The notes below the pieces were generated by a model. It saw only the letters and a list, made by a program, of their open reading frames with translations. It did not search any database and was not told the DNA's origin. Both the position numbers and the translations under genes were made by a program. DNA of 64,000 nucleotides from DASXUX01 sp036504595 (GTDB lineage: Bacteria; Planctomycetota; SZUA-567; H5-PLA8), in the NCBI GenBank assembly GCA_036504595.1, contig DASXUX010000030.1, forward strand, positions 397,442 through 461,441. The letters run 5' to 3'. Shown here piece by piece: positions 24,819 through 33,470 of this stretch; positions within the stretch are counted from its first letter, which is position 1, and the number at the start of each line of letters is the position of its first letter.

Positions 24819-25055
24819 CTATTCGTGTTGGGCGCTGAGCGGCTCGTGTCCCTTGTAGCGCTGAGATTCATTGTTTCCGATGCGGCTCTTCAGCTCGGCA
24901 AGCGTCTTGTCGATGGGGTCATTGGGGTCGCCTTCGACTTTGGGAAGCAACCCGCTGGACTTCGCCGCTCGCCGGCGCTCGGATTCGACGCGTATTTTCT
25001 TGAGCTCGCCGGATTCGCTGGCGAGTTTGCGGGTCAGTCGGCTGAGTAGTGACAT
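24819..25055 (-). CDS. Small charged hypothetical protein
   Basis: 78 residues, not recognised. ATG at 25055 behind GGAGGGG at a good distance, which favours it over a longer frame starting at 25175. It opens MSLLSRLTRKLASESGELKK, then a basic helix (VESERRRAAK) and DPNDPIDKTLAELKSRIGNN, with no signal or membrane segment. It diverges from the Tat phosphoesterase gene. No function is suggested by context. Confidence 0.55.
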   Translation of the reverse strand: MSLLSRLTRKLASESGELKKIRVESERRRAAKSSGLLPKVEGDPNDPIDKTLAELKSRIGNNESQRYKGHEPLSAQHE

Positions 25056-25164
25056 GTTGACTTCCCCTCCACCCCCCGGCGGAAGCGCACGGCGCTCTGC
25101 CAGATGGACCCGGCCGGCAAAACTGACCCTACATATTTCTCGCCTCGCATAGCCTTCGGCCTTC

Positions 25165-25187
25165 TCACTCGTCACCCGTCACTCGTT
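25165..25187. repeat. ACTCGTCACCC-unit tandem repeat, single arm
   Basis: CACTCGTCACCCGTCACTCG occurs 31 bases before the start of the Tat phosphoesterase gene. The same units, with a complementary arm, are at 37505-37573 and 53679-53779. Confidence 0.7.
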
Positions 25188-25217
25188 AGCGGTGTACTCG
25201 TATCCGGAGGCACGTTA

Positions 25218-26084
25218 ATGACCCAACCCCGACAGCTTTCACGACGCCAATTGCTCAAACTGAGCGCCAGTGCGCTTTTGACGGCCGGGCTTTGGCCTGG
25301 ACGCCTGAAGGCCGAAGGCGACGGCGCGGCTGCCGATTTCTGGTTTTGCGTGGCTAACGACCTGCATTTTCTGGACGAGAAGTGCGCGCCCTTCTTCGAA
25401 AACGTCGTCTCGAAGATGAAGGGCACCGGGAAAAAACTGGAGTTCTGTCTGCTGGCCGGAGACCTGGCCGATATCGGTCGTGAAAAGCCCCTGACGGGCC
25501 TGCGCGACGCCTTCAAAGTCCTGGATATTCCGTTGCATGCCGTGCCCGGCAATCACGATTGGCATGAAGCAGCCGACCGGACTCCGTACGAACAGGTTTT
25601 CCCGAAACAGCTAAACTACTCCGTTGAATACAAGAGTTGGCAAGTCATCGGCCTTGATTCCACGGAAAACAAACGCGTGCAGAACACGAACATCCAACCG
25701 GATACCTTTCGCTGGCTCACCCAAGCGCTGCCCAAGCTCGACAAAACGCGCCCGATGATCGTCTTCACACACTTCCCGCTTGCCCCCGGCGCCAAAATGC
25801 GCCCGGTCAACGCCGACGAGCTCCTTGGGCAATTCAAGGAGTACAACCTGCAGGCCGTCTTCTGCGGCCATTATCATGGCTTCACCGAAAGCAAGCTTTC
25901 GCAGTGCGTGATCACCACCAACCGCTGCTGCTCCCGCCTTCGCAGCAATCACGACAATACCAAGGAAAAAGGTTTCTTCCTCTGCCACGCCAAAGACGGC
26001 CACCTGGAGCGAGAATTCGTGCAAGTGAATCAGGTCCAAGGACGCGGCGATGCGGAGAACAAAGGGGCCGGCCCCGGCACGTAG
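25218..26084 (+). CDS. Tat-exported calcineurin-like metallophosphoesterase
   Basis: 288 residues. Twin-arginine signal LSRRQLLKLSASALLTAGLW (residues 7-26), so it is folded with its metals before export. The phosphoesterase site is complete: ANDLHFLD, LLAGDLADIG, PGNHDWHEA, FTHFPLAPG and FCGHYHGF, which bind two metal ions. The substrate is unknown; relatives include phosphatases and nucleotide or phospholipid esterases. The ATG at 25218 follows GGAGG by 8 bases; longer upstream frames lack the Tat start. A HAD hydrolase gene follows 53 bases downstream on the same strand. Confidence 0.9.
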   Translation: MTQPRQLSRRQLLKLSASALLTAGLWPGRLKAEGDGAAADFWFCVANDLHFLDEKCAPFFENVVSKMKGTGKKLEFCLLAGDLADIGREKPLTGLRDAFKVLDIPLHAVPGNHDWHEAADRTPYEQVFPKQLNYSVEYKSWQVIGLDSTENKRVQNTNIQPDTFRWLTQALPKLDKTRPMIVFTHFPLAPGAKMRPVNADELLGQFKEYNLQAVFCGHYHGFTESKLSQCVITTNRCCSRLRSNHDNTKEKGFFLCHAKDGHLEREFVQVNQVQGRGDAENKGAGPGT

Positions 26085-26137
26085 CCGAAGCACTCGGCAC
26101 ACCTTGCGCAGCCGCCGCCGATTTGTACGATGGATCC

Positions 26138-26812
26138 ATGAACAACGTGCGAAATGGCGCCATTGAAGCCGTCATCTTCGACCTCGGCGGCGTGCTGATC
26201 GATTTCGACTTTGAGATCGCCATCAGTCTGGCTGCCAATTCGGCCGGGATCTCGTCCTCCGAGGTCCGCCAACGCCTGTTTACCGCCCCGGTCTTTGAAG
26301 CGTTCGAGCGCGGCGAAATCTCGCCGCCTGCTTTCCACGCGGAACTTCAAACCATGCTCGGCTGCCAGATCCCCTACGCCGACTTCTGCACCGCATGGAA
26401 CGGCATCTTCACCGACGAGATCGAAGGCAACCTGAAGCTGCTGCGTGAGTTGCGGGCGCGGGGAGTCAAGATTGGCATCCTGTCGAACACCAATGCGCTG
26501 CATTTCGAATACTTGCGCGAACGAATGCAGGTGCTGCGTGAACTGGATCACGTCTATGCCAGTCACGAAATTGGCGCTCGCAAGCCCGAGCCCGAAGCCT
26601 TCCGGCGCGTGCTCGCACGCATGAGCGTCGCTCCCGAAAAGGCCCTGTTCATCGACGACTATGACCAGAACGTTATGGCCGCCCAGAGCGTCGGCATGAA
26701 GACGATTCTGGCGATCAATCATCTGGCAGTGCTCAAGGGATGTGCCGAATTCGGGCTGATTTCGGGAAATGGCAGCGCAACGCCATCAAGCCGGGGCGTT
26801 TGCCTGGAATAG
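26138..26812 (+). CDS. HAD family hydrolase
   Basis: 224 residues, cytoplasmic. HAD motifs in order: VIFDLGGVLID (motif I, nucleophile Asp; the second Asp is replaced by Gly as in many YihX-like members), KIGILSNTN (motif II), the Lys of IGARKPEPEAF (motif III) and LFIDDYDQN (motif IV). The ending GMKTILAI is typical of the YihX/epoxide-hydrolase-N-like group, which often acts on sugar phosphates. The start at 26138 has only a weak ribosome site. It lies close behind the Tat phosphoesterase gene. Confidence 0.85.
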   Translation: MNNVRNGAIEAVIFDLGGVLIDFDFEIAISLAANSAGISSSEVRQRLFTAPVFEAFERGEISPPAFHAELQTMLGCQIPYADFCTAWNGIFTDEIEGNLKLLRELRARGVKIGILSNTNALHFEYLRERMQVLRELDHVYASHEIGARKPEPEAFRRVLARMSVAPEKALFIDDYDQNVMAAQSVGMKTILAINHLAVLKGCAEFGLISGNGSATPSSRGVCLE

Positions 26813-26814
26813 AG

Positions 26815-26850
26815 CGCCTGACTGCCTGTTTAATCGTCAGGCAGGCGTTT
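26815..26850 (+). terminator. Possible terminator after the HAD gene
   Basis: CGCCTGACTGCCTG faces CAGGCAGGCG (26838-26847), followed by TTT only. The T-run is short, so it may instead be one more palindromic repeat. Confidence 0.4.
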
Positions 26851-26995
26851 CCGACCCGGTGGACTCAATTAAGCGGCGCGTTTCTGGACATTGGGCGGAA
26901 AAGCCCTACATTCTTGGGGGCAATGGGGCGGGTCGGGGCCTCCGGCTCGTGCCGGTCGCCCTCGATGACGGCAATCGCGGACACTAGGCATCGGC

Positions 26996-27934
26996 ATGTC
27001 ACGGCGAGCAATCATCTCTGATATTCACAGCAACGTGCTGGCGCTCACGGCCGTTCTGGAAGACATCAAAACCCAGAGCGTGGATGCAATCGTTTGCCTC
27101 GGCGACATCTGTGGCTATGGCCCCCAGCCCAAAGAATGCATCGACCTGATCCGCAAGCACACGATCTGGACGTTAAAAGGCAATCACGACGAAGCCCTTT
27201 TTGTCGAGCCCATCGACTTCGGCAAGAACGCGCGCGTCGCCATCGAATGGCAACGCACCATCCTCGAACCCCAGTTGGTCGCGACGCTGGAGGACGAAGA
27301 GCGCTGGCAGTGGCTGCAAAATCTGCCTCCTCAGCGCAAGGAAGGCAACATCCAATTCGTCCACGCCTCCCCGCGCGACCCGTTGTACGAATACGTCCTG
27401 CGCGACGATTACAACGACATCGGACTGGGGCCCACTCAAAAAGCCAAAGACAACTTCGCCTGTGTGGACTGGGTCTGCTTCTGCGGCCATTCGCACCGCC
27501 CCGGCGTCGTAACCGAGCAGGACTTCCACTGGTGGCGCCCCGCCGAACTCGAGAACTCCATGTACATCATCAAGCGCGGCGTCAAGACCATCGTAAACGT
27601 CGGCTCGGTCGGCCAGCCCCGCGACGGTTCGCCGAACGCCTGCTACGTGCTCTTCGATTACGAAGATCCTGAAGACGTAACGAAGACCGGCAAGTATGCG
27701 CCAGTCTCCGATACGCCGCCTCCGCGGCCCCCAGCCAATCCCGATGCGCCGGCCGCCGATGATGATTCGACGAAGACCAGCGAGGAACTGAAGGCCGCAC
27801 GCGACCGGTTGCTCAGCTACCCGCGCGTCATGTTCCGCCGCGTCCAGTACGATGTCGCCGCCGAGCAGGAACGTTTCAAGGTCGTCCCGCTGCTGCCCGA
27901 AGGCAACGCGACGCGCTTAGCGAGAGGACAGTGA
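26996..27934 (+). CDS. Metallophosphoesterase (YfcE/ApaH-like) with acidic insert
   Basis: 312 residues, cytoplasmic. Metal-binding motifs: ISDIHSNVLAL, VCLGDICGYG, LKGNHDEALF, FVHASPRDP and FCGHSHRPG, followed by VNVGSVGQPRDGSPNACYV, which is typical of the YfcE/COG0639-like phosphodiesterase group. A low-complexity Pro/Ala/Asp stretch (about 235-265) splits the end of the core from a C-terminal helix-strand segment. The substrate is unknown. The start at 26996 has no clear Shine-Dalgarno. A palindromic repeat begins immediately after the TGA. Confidence 0.88.
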   Translation: MSRRAIISDIHSNVLALTAVLEDIKTQSVDAIVCLGDICGYGPQPKECIDLIRKHTIWTLKGNHDEALFVEPIDFGKNARVAIEWQRTILEPQLVATLEDEERWQWLQNLPPQRKEGNIQFVHASPRDPLYEYVLRDDYNDIGLGPTQKAKDNFACVDWVCFCGHSHRPGVVTEQDFHWWRPAELENSMYIIKRGVKTIVNVGSVGQPRDGSPNACYVLFDYEDPEDVTKTGKYAPVSDTPPPRPPANPDAPAADDDSTKTSEELKAARDRLLSYPRVMFRRVQYDVAAEQERFKVVPLLPEGNATRLARGQ

Positions 27935-27990
27935 GTGTGCCACGGGCAGGCCGCTGGAGCGTCTTTTTGCTCCAGCGGATTGCCCGTGAC
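27935..27990. repeat. CACGGGCAG-family palindrome with poly-T loop
   Basis: Begins right after the TGA of the phosphoesterase gene. Outer stem CACGGGCA/TGCCCGTG, inner stem CCGCTGGAGC/GCTCCAGCGG, loop GTCTTTTT. The loop is identical to that of the copy at 50590, where the inner stem is GAAGC/GCTTC. Confidence 0.85.
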
Positions 27991-28050
27991 TCTAGGGCGC
28001 TGCCGCACGGACAATCTGCGTCACGATGACGCGTTGAAAAGGACTGTCGA

Positions 28051-29073
28051 ATGCCGAAGCGCGCGTTTCTGACAGGCATCACCGGTCAGGATGGATCGTA
28101 TCTCGCCGAACTGCTGCTGAACAAAGGCTATGAAGTCCACGGCCTGATTCGTCGGACTAGCACGTTCACCACGGTGCGCATTGAGCATCTCTACCACGAC
28201 CTGCACGAAGCCGGCCAACCGTTGTTTTTACACTATGGCGATCTGGTCGATGCCGGTTCTCTGGTAGCACTGCTGCGCAAATTACAGCCTGACGAAGTTT
28301 ACAATCTCGGCGCCCAGTCGCACGTGGCGGTCTCCTTCCAGAACCCGATTTTCACCGCCGACGCCGATGCTCTGGGCGTCCTGCGCTGCCTGGAAGCCGT
28401 ACGGAACATGGACTCAATGCCTCGCTTCTATCAGGCCTCCTCCAGCGAAATGTTTGGCAAAGTAACAGAGGTCCCGCAGACCGAAAAGACGCCGTTCTAT
28501 CCCCGCAGCCCGTACGGTTGCGCCAAGGTCTACGGCTACTGGCAAACCGTCAACTACCGCGAAGCCTACGGCATGTTCGCCTGCAACGGGATTCTCTTCA
28601 ACCATGAATCCCCTCGCCGCGGCGAGACCTTCGTCACGCGCAAAATCACCCGCGCCGCGACGCGCATCAAGCTGGGCCTGCAGAAGAAGCTGTTCCTGGG
28701 CAACCTCAACGCCAAGCGCGACTGGGGCTTTGCCGGCGATTATGTCCGCGCCATGTGGATGATCCTTCAGCAGGAAAAGCCCGACGACTACGTGATCGCC
28801 ACCGGCGAGACGCATTCGGTCCGCGAATTCTGCGAACAGGTCTTCGGCTATCTGAAACTCGACTGGGAGGATTTTGTCGAAGAAGACCCGCGTTACCTGC
28901 GCCCGACCGAAGTCGATCTCCTCCTGGGCGACCCGTCCAAAGCCAGAAAAGCCCTCGGCTGGAAACCCAGCGTGGGCTTCAAAGAACTCGCCCGCATGAT
29001 GACCGATTCCGATCTGGAACTGGCACGCGAAGAAAAGCTGATTACCGACTCCAAGCGCAAACGGCGAATTTAG
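28051..29073 (+). CDS. gmd: GDP-mannose 4,6-dehydratase
   Basis: 340 residues, full length. It converts GDP-D-mannose to GDP-4-keto-6-deoxy-D-mannose, the first step to GDP-L-fucose, GDP-rhamnose or perosamine. The Rossmann motif is FLTGITGQDGSYLAELLL (GxxGxxG-like). NADP-enzyme markers are HGLIRRTSTF and GDLVDAGSL; the active site has QASSSEMFG and PRSPYGCAKVYGYW (Tyr-x3-Lys). FNHESPRRGETFVTRKITRA and GNLNAKRDWGFAGDYVRAMW are Gmd signatures. ATG behind AGGA. No fcl gene is adjacent, so the final sugar is unclear. Confidence 0.95.
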   Translation: MPKRAFLTGITGQDGSYLAELLLNKGYEVHGLIRRTSTFTTVRIEHLYHDLHEAGQPLFLHYGDLVDAGSLVALLRKLQPDEVYNLGAQSHVAVSFQNPIFTADADALGVLRCLEAVRNMDSMPRFYQASSSEMFGKVTEVPQTEKTPFYPRSPYGCAKVYGYWQTVNYREAYGMFACNGILFNHESPRRGETFVTRKITRAATRIKLGLQKKLFLGNLNAKRDWGFAGDYVRAMWMILQQEKPDDYVIATGETHSVREFCEQVFGYLKLDWEDFVEEDPRYLRPTEVDLLLGDPSKARKALGWKPSVGFKELARMMTDSDLELAREEKLITDSKRKRRI

Positions 29074-29077
29074 GGCA

Positions 29078-29113
29078 CCCGAAACCCAAACCCTGACCGC
29101 CGAACCCTGCCGT
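29078..29113. repeat. GAACCCTGCCG repeat, single arm
   Basis: Units ACCCGAAACCCAAACCCTG and CCGAACCCTGCCG lie between the gmd stop and the stop codon of the M50 protease gene (29116). Same family as 9312, 30011 and 40738. Confidence 0.75.
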
Positions 29114-29115
29114 TC

Positions 29116-29937
29116 TCAGTTCTTCCACCAATCCCCGTCGCGTTCCCACGCCTGGCGCGGTCCGGCGTCTTCGCCATCCAGCGATCCACCCTCGCCCAAT
29201 TGCTTGCCGATCATGTAGCTGTTGAAGGCCAGCCACGCGAACATCAGCGCCGGGAAAATATTGCGTTTATCGTCAGCTTCCTTGTTTCCAATCTGCAAGA
29301 ACACATAAAACGCCAACAGAAGAACCGCAGCCGTCAGGGCGGCATAGAACGAAATCCGAAAGACCCGCGGGTCAACATTATTCCAGTTCTTCCACTTCGC
29401 CCAGTGGCGCAGAACCTGTCCGCCGTCGAGCGGAAACACGGGCAGAAGGTTCATCAGTCCCCAGATCACACTGAACCAGAATGTGGAATTCAGCGCGTAA
29501 AATGCGTAAATCTGGCTTTCCGCAATGCTCGCCCGCCAGAAAAATAGCGGCCCGAAAAGATACGCACCGATTCCATACGCCACGGCGCCCAAAATCAATC
29601 CCGCCCCTGGACCCCACAGGCAAATGGCAATGTGAGCCCAATGCGTATCGTTGCGCTCCTTCCCTTTGCACAATCCGCCCAGCCAGTACAGCACCATGCT
29701 GGGTCGCCGGTCGCCGTAGTAGCAGTAGCACAGCGCATGGCCTAGTTCATGCACGAAAATGGAAAGGAACATGCAGCCAATCGTGACCAGTACAACGCCG
29801 AAAGGCGGGATGGATGTATAGCAAAGCAACAGCGAGGCGAGCCAGAACGACGGATGCACGCGCACCGGTATCCCCAAGAACTTCCAGTTCAAGTCCCCCG
29901 GCGTCCGCCGCGGCTCGCTTTGCAGTATCAGTTCCAT
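29116..29937 (-). CDS. Site-2 protease-like M50 metalloprotease
   Basis: 273 residues, polytopic membrane protein. The zinc site is FVHELGHALCYCYYG (HExxH, about residue 63) and the third ligand region is NLLPVFPLDGGQVLRHW (Asp, about 170). Both sit in hydrophobic segments, as in S2P/SpoIVFB-like intramembrane proteases. The N-terminus (NWKFLGIPVRVHPSFWLAS) is typical of the minimal YdgP/SpoIVFB subgroup. Two more TM segments follow. No PDZ or CBS domain is present. The substrate is unknown; it may cut a membrane-bound anti-sigma factor or signal-peptide remnants. Confidence 0.88.
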   Translation of the reverse strand: MELILQSEPRRTPGDLNWKFLGIPVRVHPSFWLASLLLCYTSIPPFGVVLVTIGCMFLSIFVHELGHALCYCYYGDRRPSMVLYWLGGLCKGKERNDTHWAHIAICLWGPGAGLILGAVAYGIGAYLFGPLFFWRASIAESQIYAFYALNSTFWFSVIWGLMNLLPVFPLDGGQVLRHWAKWKNWNNVDPRVFRISFYAALTAAVLLLAFYVFLQIGNKEADDKRNIFPALMFAWLAFNSYMIGKQLGEGGSLDGEDAGPRQAWERDGDWWKN

Positions 29938-30010
29938 GGCGCGTCCTGTTCGTGCAGGGCCATTGTACCGAATACAAACGATGCGCCAATCGAGAACGGT
30001 TGGACGCGCG

Positions 30011-30044
30011 CCGAACCCTGAACCCAGGACCCTGACCCCTGCCG
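30011..30044. repeat. GAACCCT...CCTGCCG repeat abutting a stop codon
   Basis: CCGAACCCTGAACCCAGG and ACCCTGACCCCTGCCG end exactly at the stop codon (30045-30047) of the GH13 gene. Confidence 0.8.
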
Positions 30045-32204
30045 TTACTTCAGCTTCAGTGCGATGTTCTGGTAGGGCTTCAGCTCGATATAGAGGAATT
30101 TTCCGCCGCTGTGCGCGCTCCAGTAGGGATCGTGGCGATTGTAGTATTGCGCGCCGATGTAGCGCTCGTCGATCGAATTGTAGAGCACCCGGTACTCGCC
30201 AGGAACGGGCACGTAGATCTCGGCATGACGGCTGGTGCTGATCGGCGACTCATTGCGGATATAGATGATGTCGTCTTTGTGGTCTTCTCGCCGCTCCGAT
30301 TCCCATTTCGCCTGGCTGCCCCATCGCACGAACGCAAACCACTTGTGTTCATTGTTCGAACCGTTGCGCGTCATCGAACTGATCTCGTGTCGCGCCAGAG
30401 CCGGCTCGTGCGTCAGATGCCAGTTCAGATCGTGGAAGTTGCGCGTGATCTGCTGTTGATGAAGCGCCGCCTGCGGCCCGGTCTTGCTCCAGTCCAGCGG
30501 CCGAGTAACATCGAAGTAGCCTTCCTCGCCGAACTCGTCGCCCATGAAAATCATCGGCGCGCCCGCCCGGAACCAGCACAGCGCCGCCAGCCCGATGAGT
30601 TGGACATGATTGCCCAGTTCGGTGATCAGCCGCGTGCGTCCATTGGCGCATTCATCGTGCGTGTTCATCGCATTGACGAAGCGCTCCTGGCTGTTGTTAT
30701 GGATGATCATCTCGACGTGCTCGATCTTCCGCTGCTCCGTCGGGATCTTCAGATACGTGCGGATGCGGTGCATCTCGCCCATGTTCTGAGCGTACTTGAA
30801 GCCCAGTCCTCCTTCAGATACCGGACACGCCAGCCTGGGGAAAACGCGGCGCGATTCTTCGGCAATCGTGACGAAGTCCGGCGCGACGCGGCTCAGCCGC
30901 GTATGGAACTCCCGGAAAAACCGCAGCGCGTCGAAATCCGTTGCCTCTGAAAGCCAGTATCCGCGCTCCGGAAAATGCCGGTCGCCGCCAATCGCATTGA
31001 AGATCGCCCAGTCATCGCTCGTAACCTTGCTGCGATCGTTGCGCGGCCAGTCCCAGTCTCCGCGGTCGTAATCAAAGAAGATCTGCCCCGCAACCGCATC
31101 GATCCGAGCGCCATCAACGCCCAGTTCATGATGCAGATACGCGCACAACCCCGTCAGATAGTCCTTCACATACGGCGAGCAAACGTTGTAGATGCGCGTC
31201 TTCCACTGATTGTTCCACCCGCGCGGTCCGGCGTGATGGTAAAGTTCGCTGCCGTCGTACTCCGAAAGTCCGCAGTCCCAGTTCTGCACACCGAAACCGA
31301 GCGGCACGTCCACGATCACGCCGATTCCCGCCTGGTGCAGACGATTGACCAGGAACTTGAAATCGTCCACTGACCCATAGCGCTCATTGATCGCATACGG
31401 ACAGCCGACCAGATAACCCCACGATTCATGCAGCGGCGTCTGAAATGGCGGCATGATCTGAACGTGCGTGAAACCCAGAAATCCCAGGTGCCCGACGATC
31501 TTCTCGGCGACGTTCCGGTAGTTCGCATCATGGAACGTCGAGAGATGGAGCTCGTAAATGGACATACATGTGCCACGGGCAGCCTCTGTTTGCCGTTGGC
31601 TGCCCGTGCGATCGGGAAATGCCGCGCCGTTCAGATGTTTGTGTGTCCACTCGAACTGGTTCGGATCGCTGACAATGCTGTTGTAAACCTTCGCATCCTG
31701 CGGGCCGCTGACCGCAAGCTGAGACGAGAACGGATCGATGCGCGCTTGCTCGTATGGCTGCTTCAGATACTTCTTGCGATTGCGGATCAGATACTTGTAC
31801 GTCTGCCGCGTGAGCGTCTCCGGCACGCGGATGTGCCAAACGCCGTCCGCTTCACGATACAGATACTCCGTCTTTCGACCCCACGCGTTGCCTTCGCGCA
31901 GCAAGAGAACTTCGTCCGCTTCCGGCGCGTAGACGCGAAAGACCGTGGAGCCCTTCTCCACATGCGCGCCGAAATAACGCCACGGGAAATCGCGCCGCAA
32001 ATCGACGTCTGAAATAACCGGCAATTTTACAATCGGCGTTTCCGCAACTTTCGGTGTGGCGCTGCTGGCTTCCTGCAATACCCCGCTACTTGCTTTTTCC
32101 AGTGCTGCGCCGCGGCCCTGCTTTCGTGTGTCACTGCTGGCTAGTCCAGCAGTAACTGCTGCCCCAGCAGTCACAGACTTCTTCTTTCGTGCTTTCGCAG
32201 CCAT
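30045..32204 (-). CDS. GH13 alpha-amylase-family protein, 1,4-alpha-glucan branching-enzyme-like
   Basis: 719 residues, cytoplasmic. A CBM48-like domain (about 65-165, FRVYAPEADEVLLL) precedes the (beta/alpha)8 barrel (about 215-600): MSIYELHLSTFHD, GFTHVQIMPPFQTPLHESWG, GIGVIVDVPLG, GVDGARIDAVAG (nucleophile Asp), FVTIAEESRRVFP (acid/base Glu) and AMNTHDE. It ends in a beta domain. Eukaryotic-type GH13_8 branching enzymes are the nearest match. ATG at 32204 behind GGAGAG. The Ala/Ser-rich N-terminal tail and residues about 198-212 (DRTGSQRQTEAARGT) are both encoded by palindromic repeats, the second placed just before the barrel. Confidence 0.82.
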   Translation of the reverse strand: MAAKARKKKSVTAGAAVTAGLASSDTRKQGRGAALEKASSGVLQEASSATPKVAETPIVKLPVISDVDLRRDFPWRYFGAHVEKGSTVFRVYAPEADEVLLLREGNAWGRKTEYLYREADGVWHIRVPETLTRQTYKYLIRNRKKYLKQPYEQARIDPFSSQLAVSGPQDAKVYNSIVSDPNQFEWTHKHLNGAAFPDRTGSQRQTEAARGTCMSIYELHLSTFHDANYRNVAEKIVGHLGFLGFTHVQIMPPFQTPLHESWGYLVGCPYAINERYGSVDDFKFLVNRLHQAGIGVIVDVPLGFGVQNWDCGLSEYDGSELYHHAGPRGWNNQWKTRIYNVCSPYVKDYLTGLCAYLHHELGVDGARIDAVAGQIFFDYDRGDWDWPRNDRSKVTSDDWAIFNAIGGDRHFPERGYWLSEATDFDALRFFREFHTRLSRVAPDFVTIAEESRRVFPRLACPVSEGGLGFKYAQNMGEMHRIRTYLKIPTEQRKIEHVEMIIHNNSQERFVNAMNTHDECANGRTRLITELGNHVQLIGLAALCWFRAGAPMIFMGDEFGEEGYFDVTRPLDWSKTGPQAALHQQQITRNFHDLNWHLTHEPALARHEISSMTRNGSNNEHKWFAFVRWGSQAKWESERREDHKDDIIYIRNESPISTSRHAEIYVPVPGEYRVLYNSIDERYIGAQYYNRHDPYWSAHSGGKFLYIELKPYQNIALKLK
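31570..31610. repeat. In-frame CACGGGCAG palindrome inside the GH13 gene
   Basis: GTGCCACGGGCAGCC faces GGCTGCCCGTGCG with a CTCTGTTTGCCGTT centre. It has the same arms as the intergenic elements at 8366, 27935 and 50590, and as the intragenic one at 43267. The reading frame stays open through it. Confidence 0.85.
32129..32174. repeat. CTGCTGG/CCAGCAG palindromes in the GH13 N-terminal tail
   Basis: TCACTGCTGGCTAGTCCAGC and ACTGCTGCCCCAGCAGTCAC form nested hairpins coding for the Ala/Val/Thr-rich residues about 10-25 of the GH13 protein. The coding frame is maintained. Confidence 0.65.
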
Positions 32205-32381
32205 CCCATTCTCTCCGTATTGCGCTTCGAAATACGCTCGCAGCTCACGCCCGAATAGAACTTCCACTGATACCCGCCAGAATGCTCCCGGGCAACAAGA
32301 AAGTTTAGGTTGTCGGTTGTCAGCGCTCTGCTGATCCGCGGGCGTGAAATGCGAGTAGGGGAGACGGAAGTGATCGGCGCT

Positions 32382-32409
32382 CCACCACTCACCACTCACC
32401 AACTCACCA
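32382..32409. repeat. CACCACTCAC-unit tandem repeat abutting a stop codon
   Basis: CCACCACTCACCACTCACC and AACTCACCAC run to the stop codon (32410-32412) of the oxidoreductase gene. A separate GGTTGTCGGTTGTCAG tandem lies just upstream near 32308. Confidence 0.7.
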
Positions 32410-33399
32410 CTATTTCTTCTTCGCTTTCGCCAAAACGCTTTCGATCGTCACCGGCACTCCGCCCTGTCGCTTGCTTTCGTCGGCCGCTTCCATAAATGCG
32501 TAAAGCTCGATCGATTCCTCCGCGGTAACCGGCGGCTTCCCGGTCTTGAAAAACTTTGCGATCTCGATCACCAACGGCTGATACCCGCCGAACCCGCCGC
32601 TCTGCACAATGCCTTTGCTGCCGAAGACCATCGCGCCGTAATCGCCCTTCCCTCCGCGAATGCCGCGGAACGTGCCGATGCGCCCGTCTTTCCACACGCC
32701 GGTGACGAGCTCAAAATCCTTCGTTTGCGTTCGAGTCACCGACTGGCAGCCCGCGCCCATTATTGTGTAGAGCGTTTCACAGCCGTGCACGCCGTACCAA
32801 TACAGGTCCGGATGATGCGGCTCCAGCGAACAGGGGCTCCACGCGTCGCAGCCGAGCACATCGCCCACCTTCGGATCGCTTTTCATTGCCGCGATGCCCG
32901 GACTGAAGCGCAACGCCGAACTACAGAACAACGGTACATTTGCTTCGGCGGCGAGGCGGTAAATCTCCAGCGCGTCAGCAAGCGTCCCGCCGACGGGTTT
33001 ATCGATAAACACCGGCTTCTTTGCTTTGATCACCGGAATCACCTGCTGCAAGTGCGGCCGCCCGTCCACGCTTTCGAGCAACACGACGTCAACCTTGGCC
33101 AGCAGCGCCTCGATGGTATCGACCGCTTCGACGTTCATTGCTTTCAGCTTCGCGACATACTCCGGCACGCGGCTGATGCTCGACGGAATGTCCGCGCTGC
33201 CGCCGGGGAAAACGGCGACGACTTTCACGCCCGCCAGATCGCCCGCCGCATCCGGCGCATTCAGCGTCTGCGTGAACGCCACGACGTGCGACGTGTCCGC
33301 GCCGATAATGCCAGCCTTCAGCGGTTCGCCAGCCATGCAAGGCGTGACCAACACGCAAAGCACGAGAATCAGTGCGGCGACAGCTAAATGCGTGAACAT
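32410..33399 (-). CDS. Secreted Gfo/Idh/MocA family oxidoreductase
   Basis: 329 residues. Signal peptide MFTHLAVAALILVLCVLVTP, cleavage near CMAG/EP. The Rossmann start is LKAGIIGADTSHVVAFTQ; VFIDKPVGGTLADALEIYR holds the E/D-K-P motif (Lys of the active site), and WYGVHGCETLYTIMG is the His-bearing helix of the C-terminal domain. Family members use NAD(P) to oxidise or reduce sugars. Exported members are common in Planctomycetota and are often associated with sugar degradation. ATG at 33399 behind AGGAG. It lies just downstream of the F5/8C-like gene on the same strand, so the two may be co-transcribed. Confidence 0.88.
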   Translation of the reverse strand: MFTHLAVAALILVLCVLVTPCMAGEPLKAGIIGADTSHVVAFTQTLNAPDAAGDLAGVKVVAVFPGGSADIPSSISRVPEYVAKLKAMNVEAVDTIEALLAKVDVVLLESVDGRPHLQQVIPVIKAKKPVFIDKPVGGTLADALEIYRLAAEANVPLFCSSALRFSPGIAAMKSDPKVGDVLGCDAWSPCSLEPHHPDLYWYGVHGCETLYTIMGAGCQSVTRTQTKDFELVTGVWKDGRIGTFRGIRGGKGDYGAMVFGSKGIVQSGGFGGYQPLVIEIAKFFKTGKPPVTAEESIELYAFMEAADESKRQGGVPVTIESVLAKAKKK

Positions 33400-33433
33400 G
33401 GACAAGCTCCTTCTAATTCCAGCATGAAATCCT

Positions 33434-33470
33434 TCGACTCTAGACTCCTGGACTCTCGACTCCTGGACTA
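33434..33470. repeat. GACTCCTGGACT-unit tandem repeat holding a stop codon
   Basis: Units CGACTCTAGACTCCTGGACT and CTCGACTCCTGGACTA. On the minus strand the TAG that opens the repeat (33468-33470) is the stop codon of the F5/8C-like gene. Confidence 0.8.
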
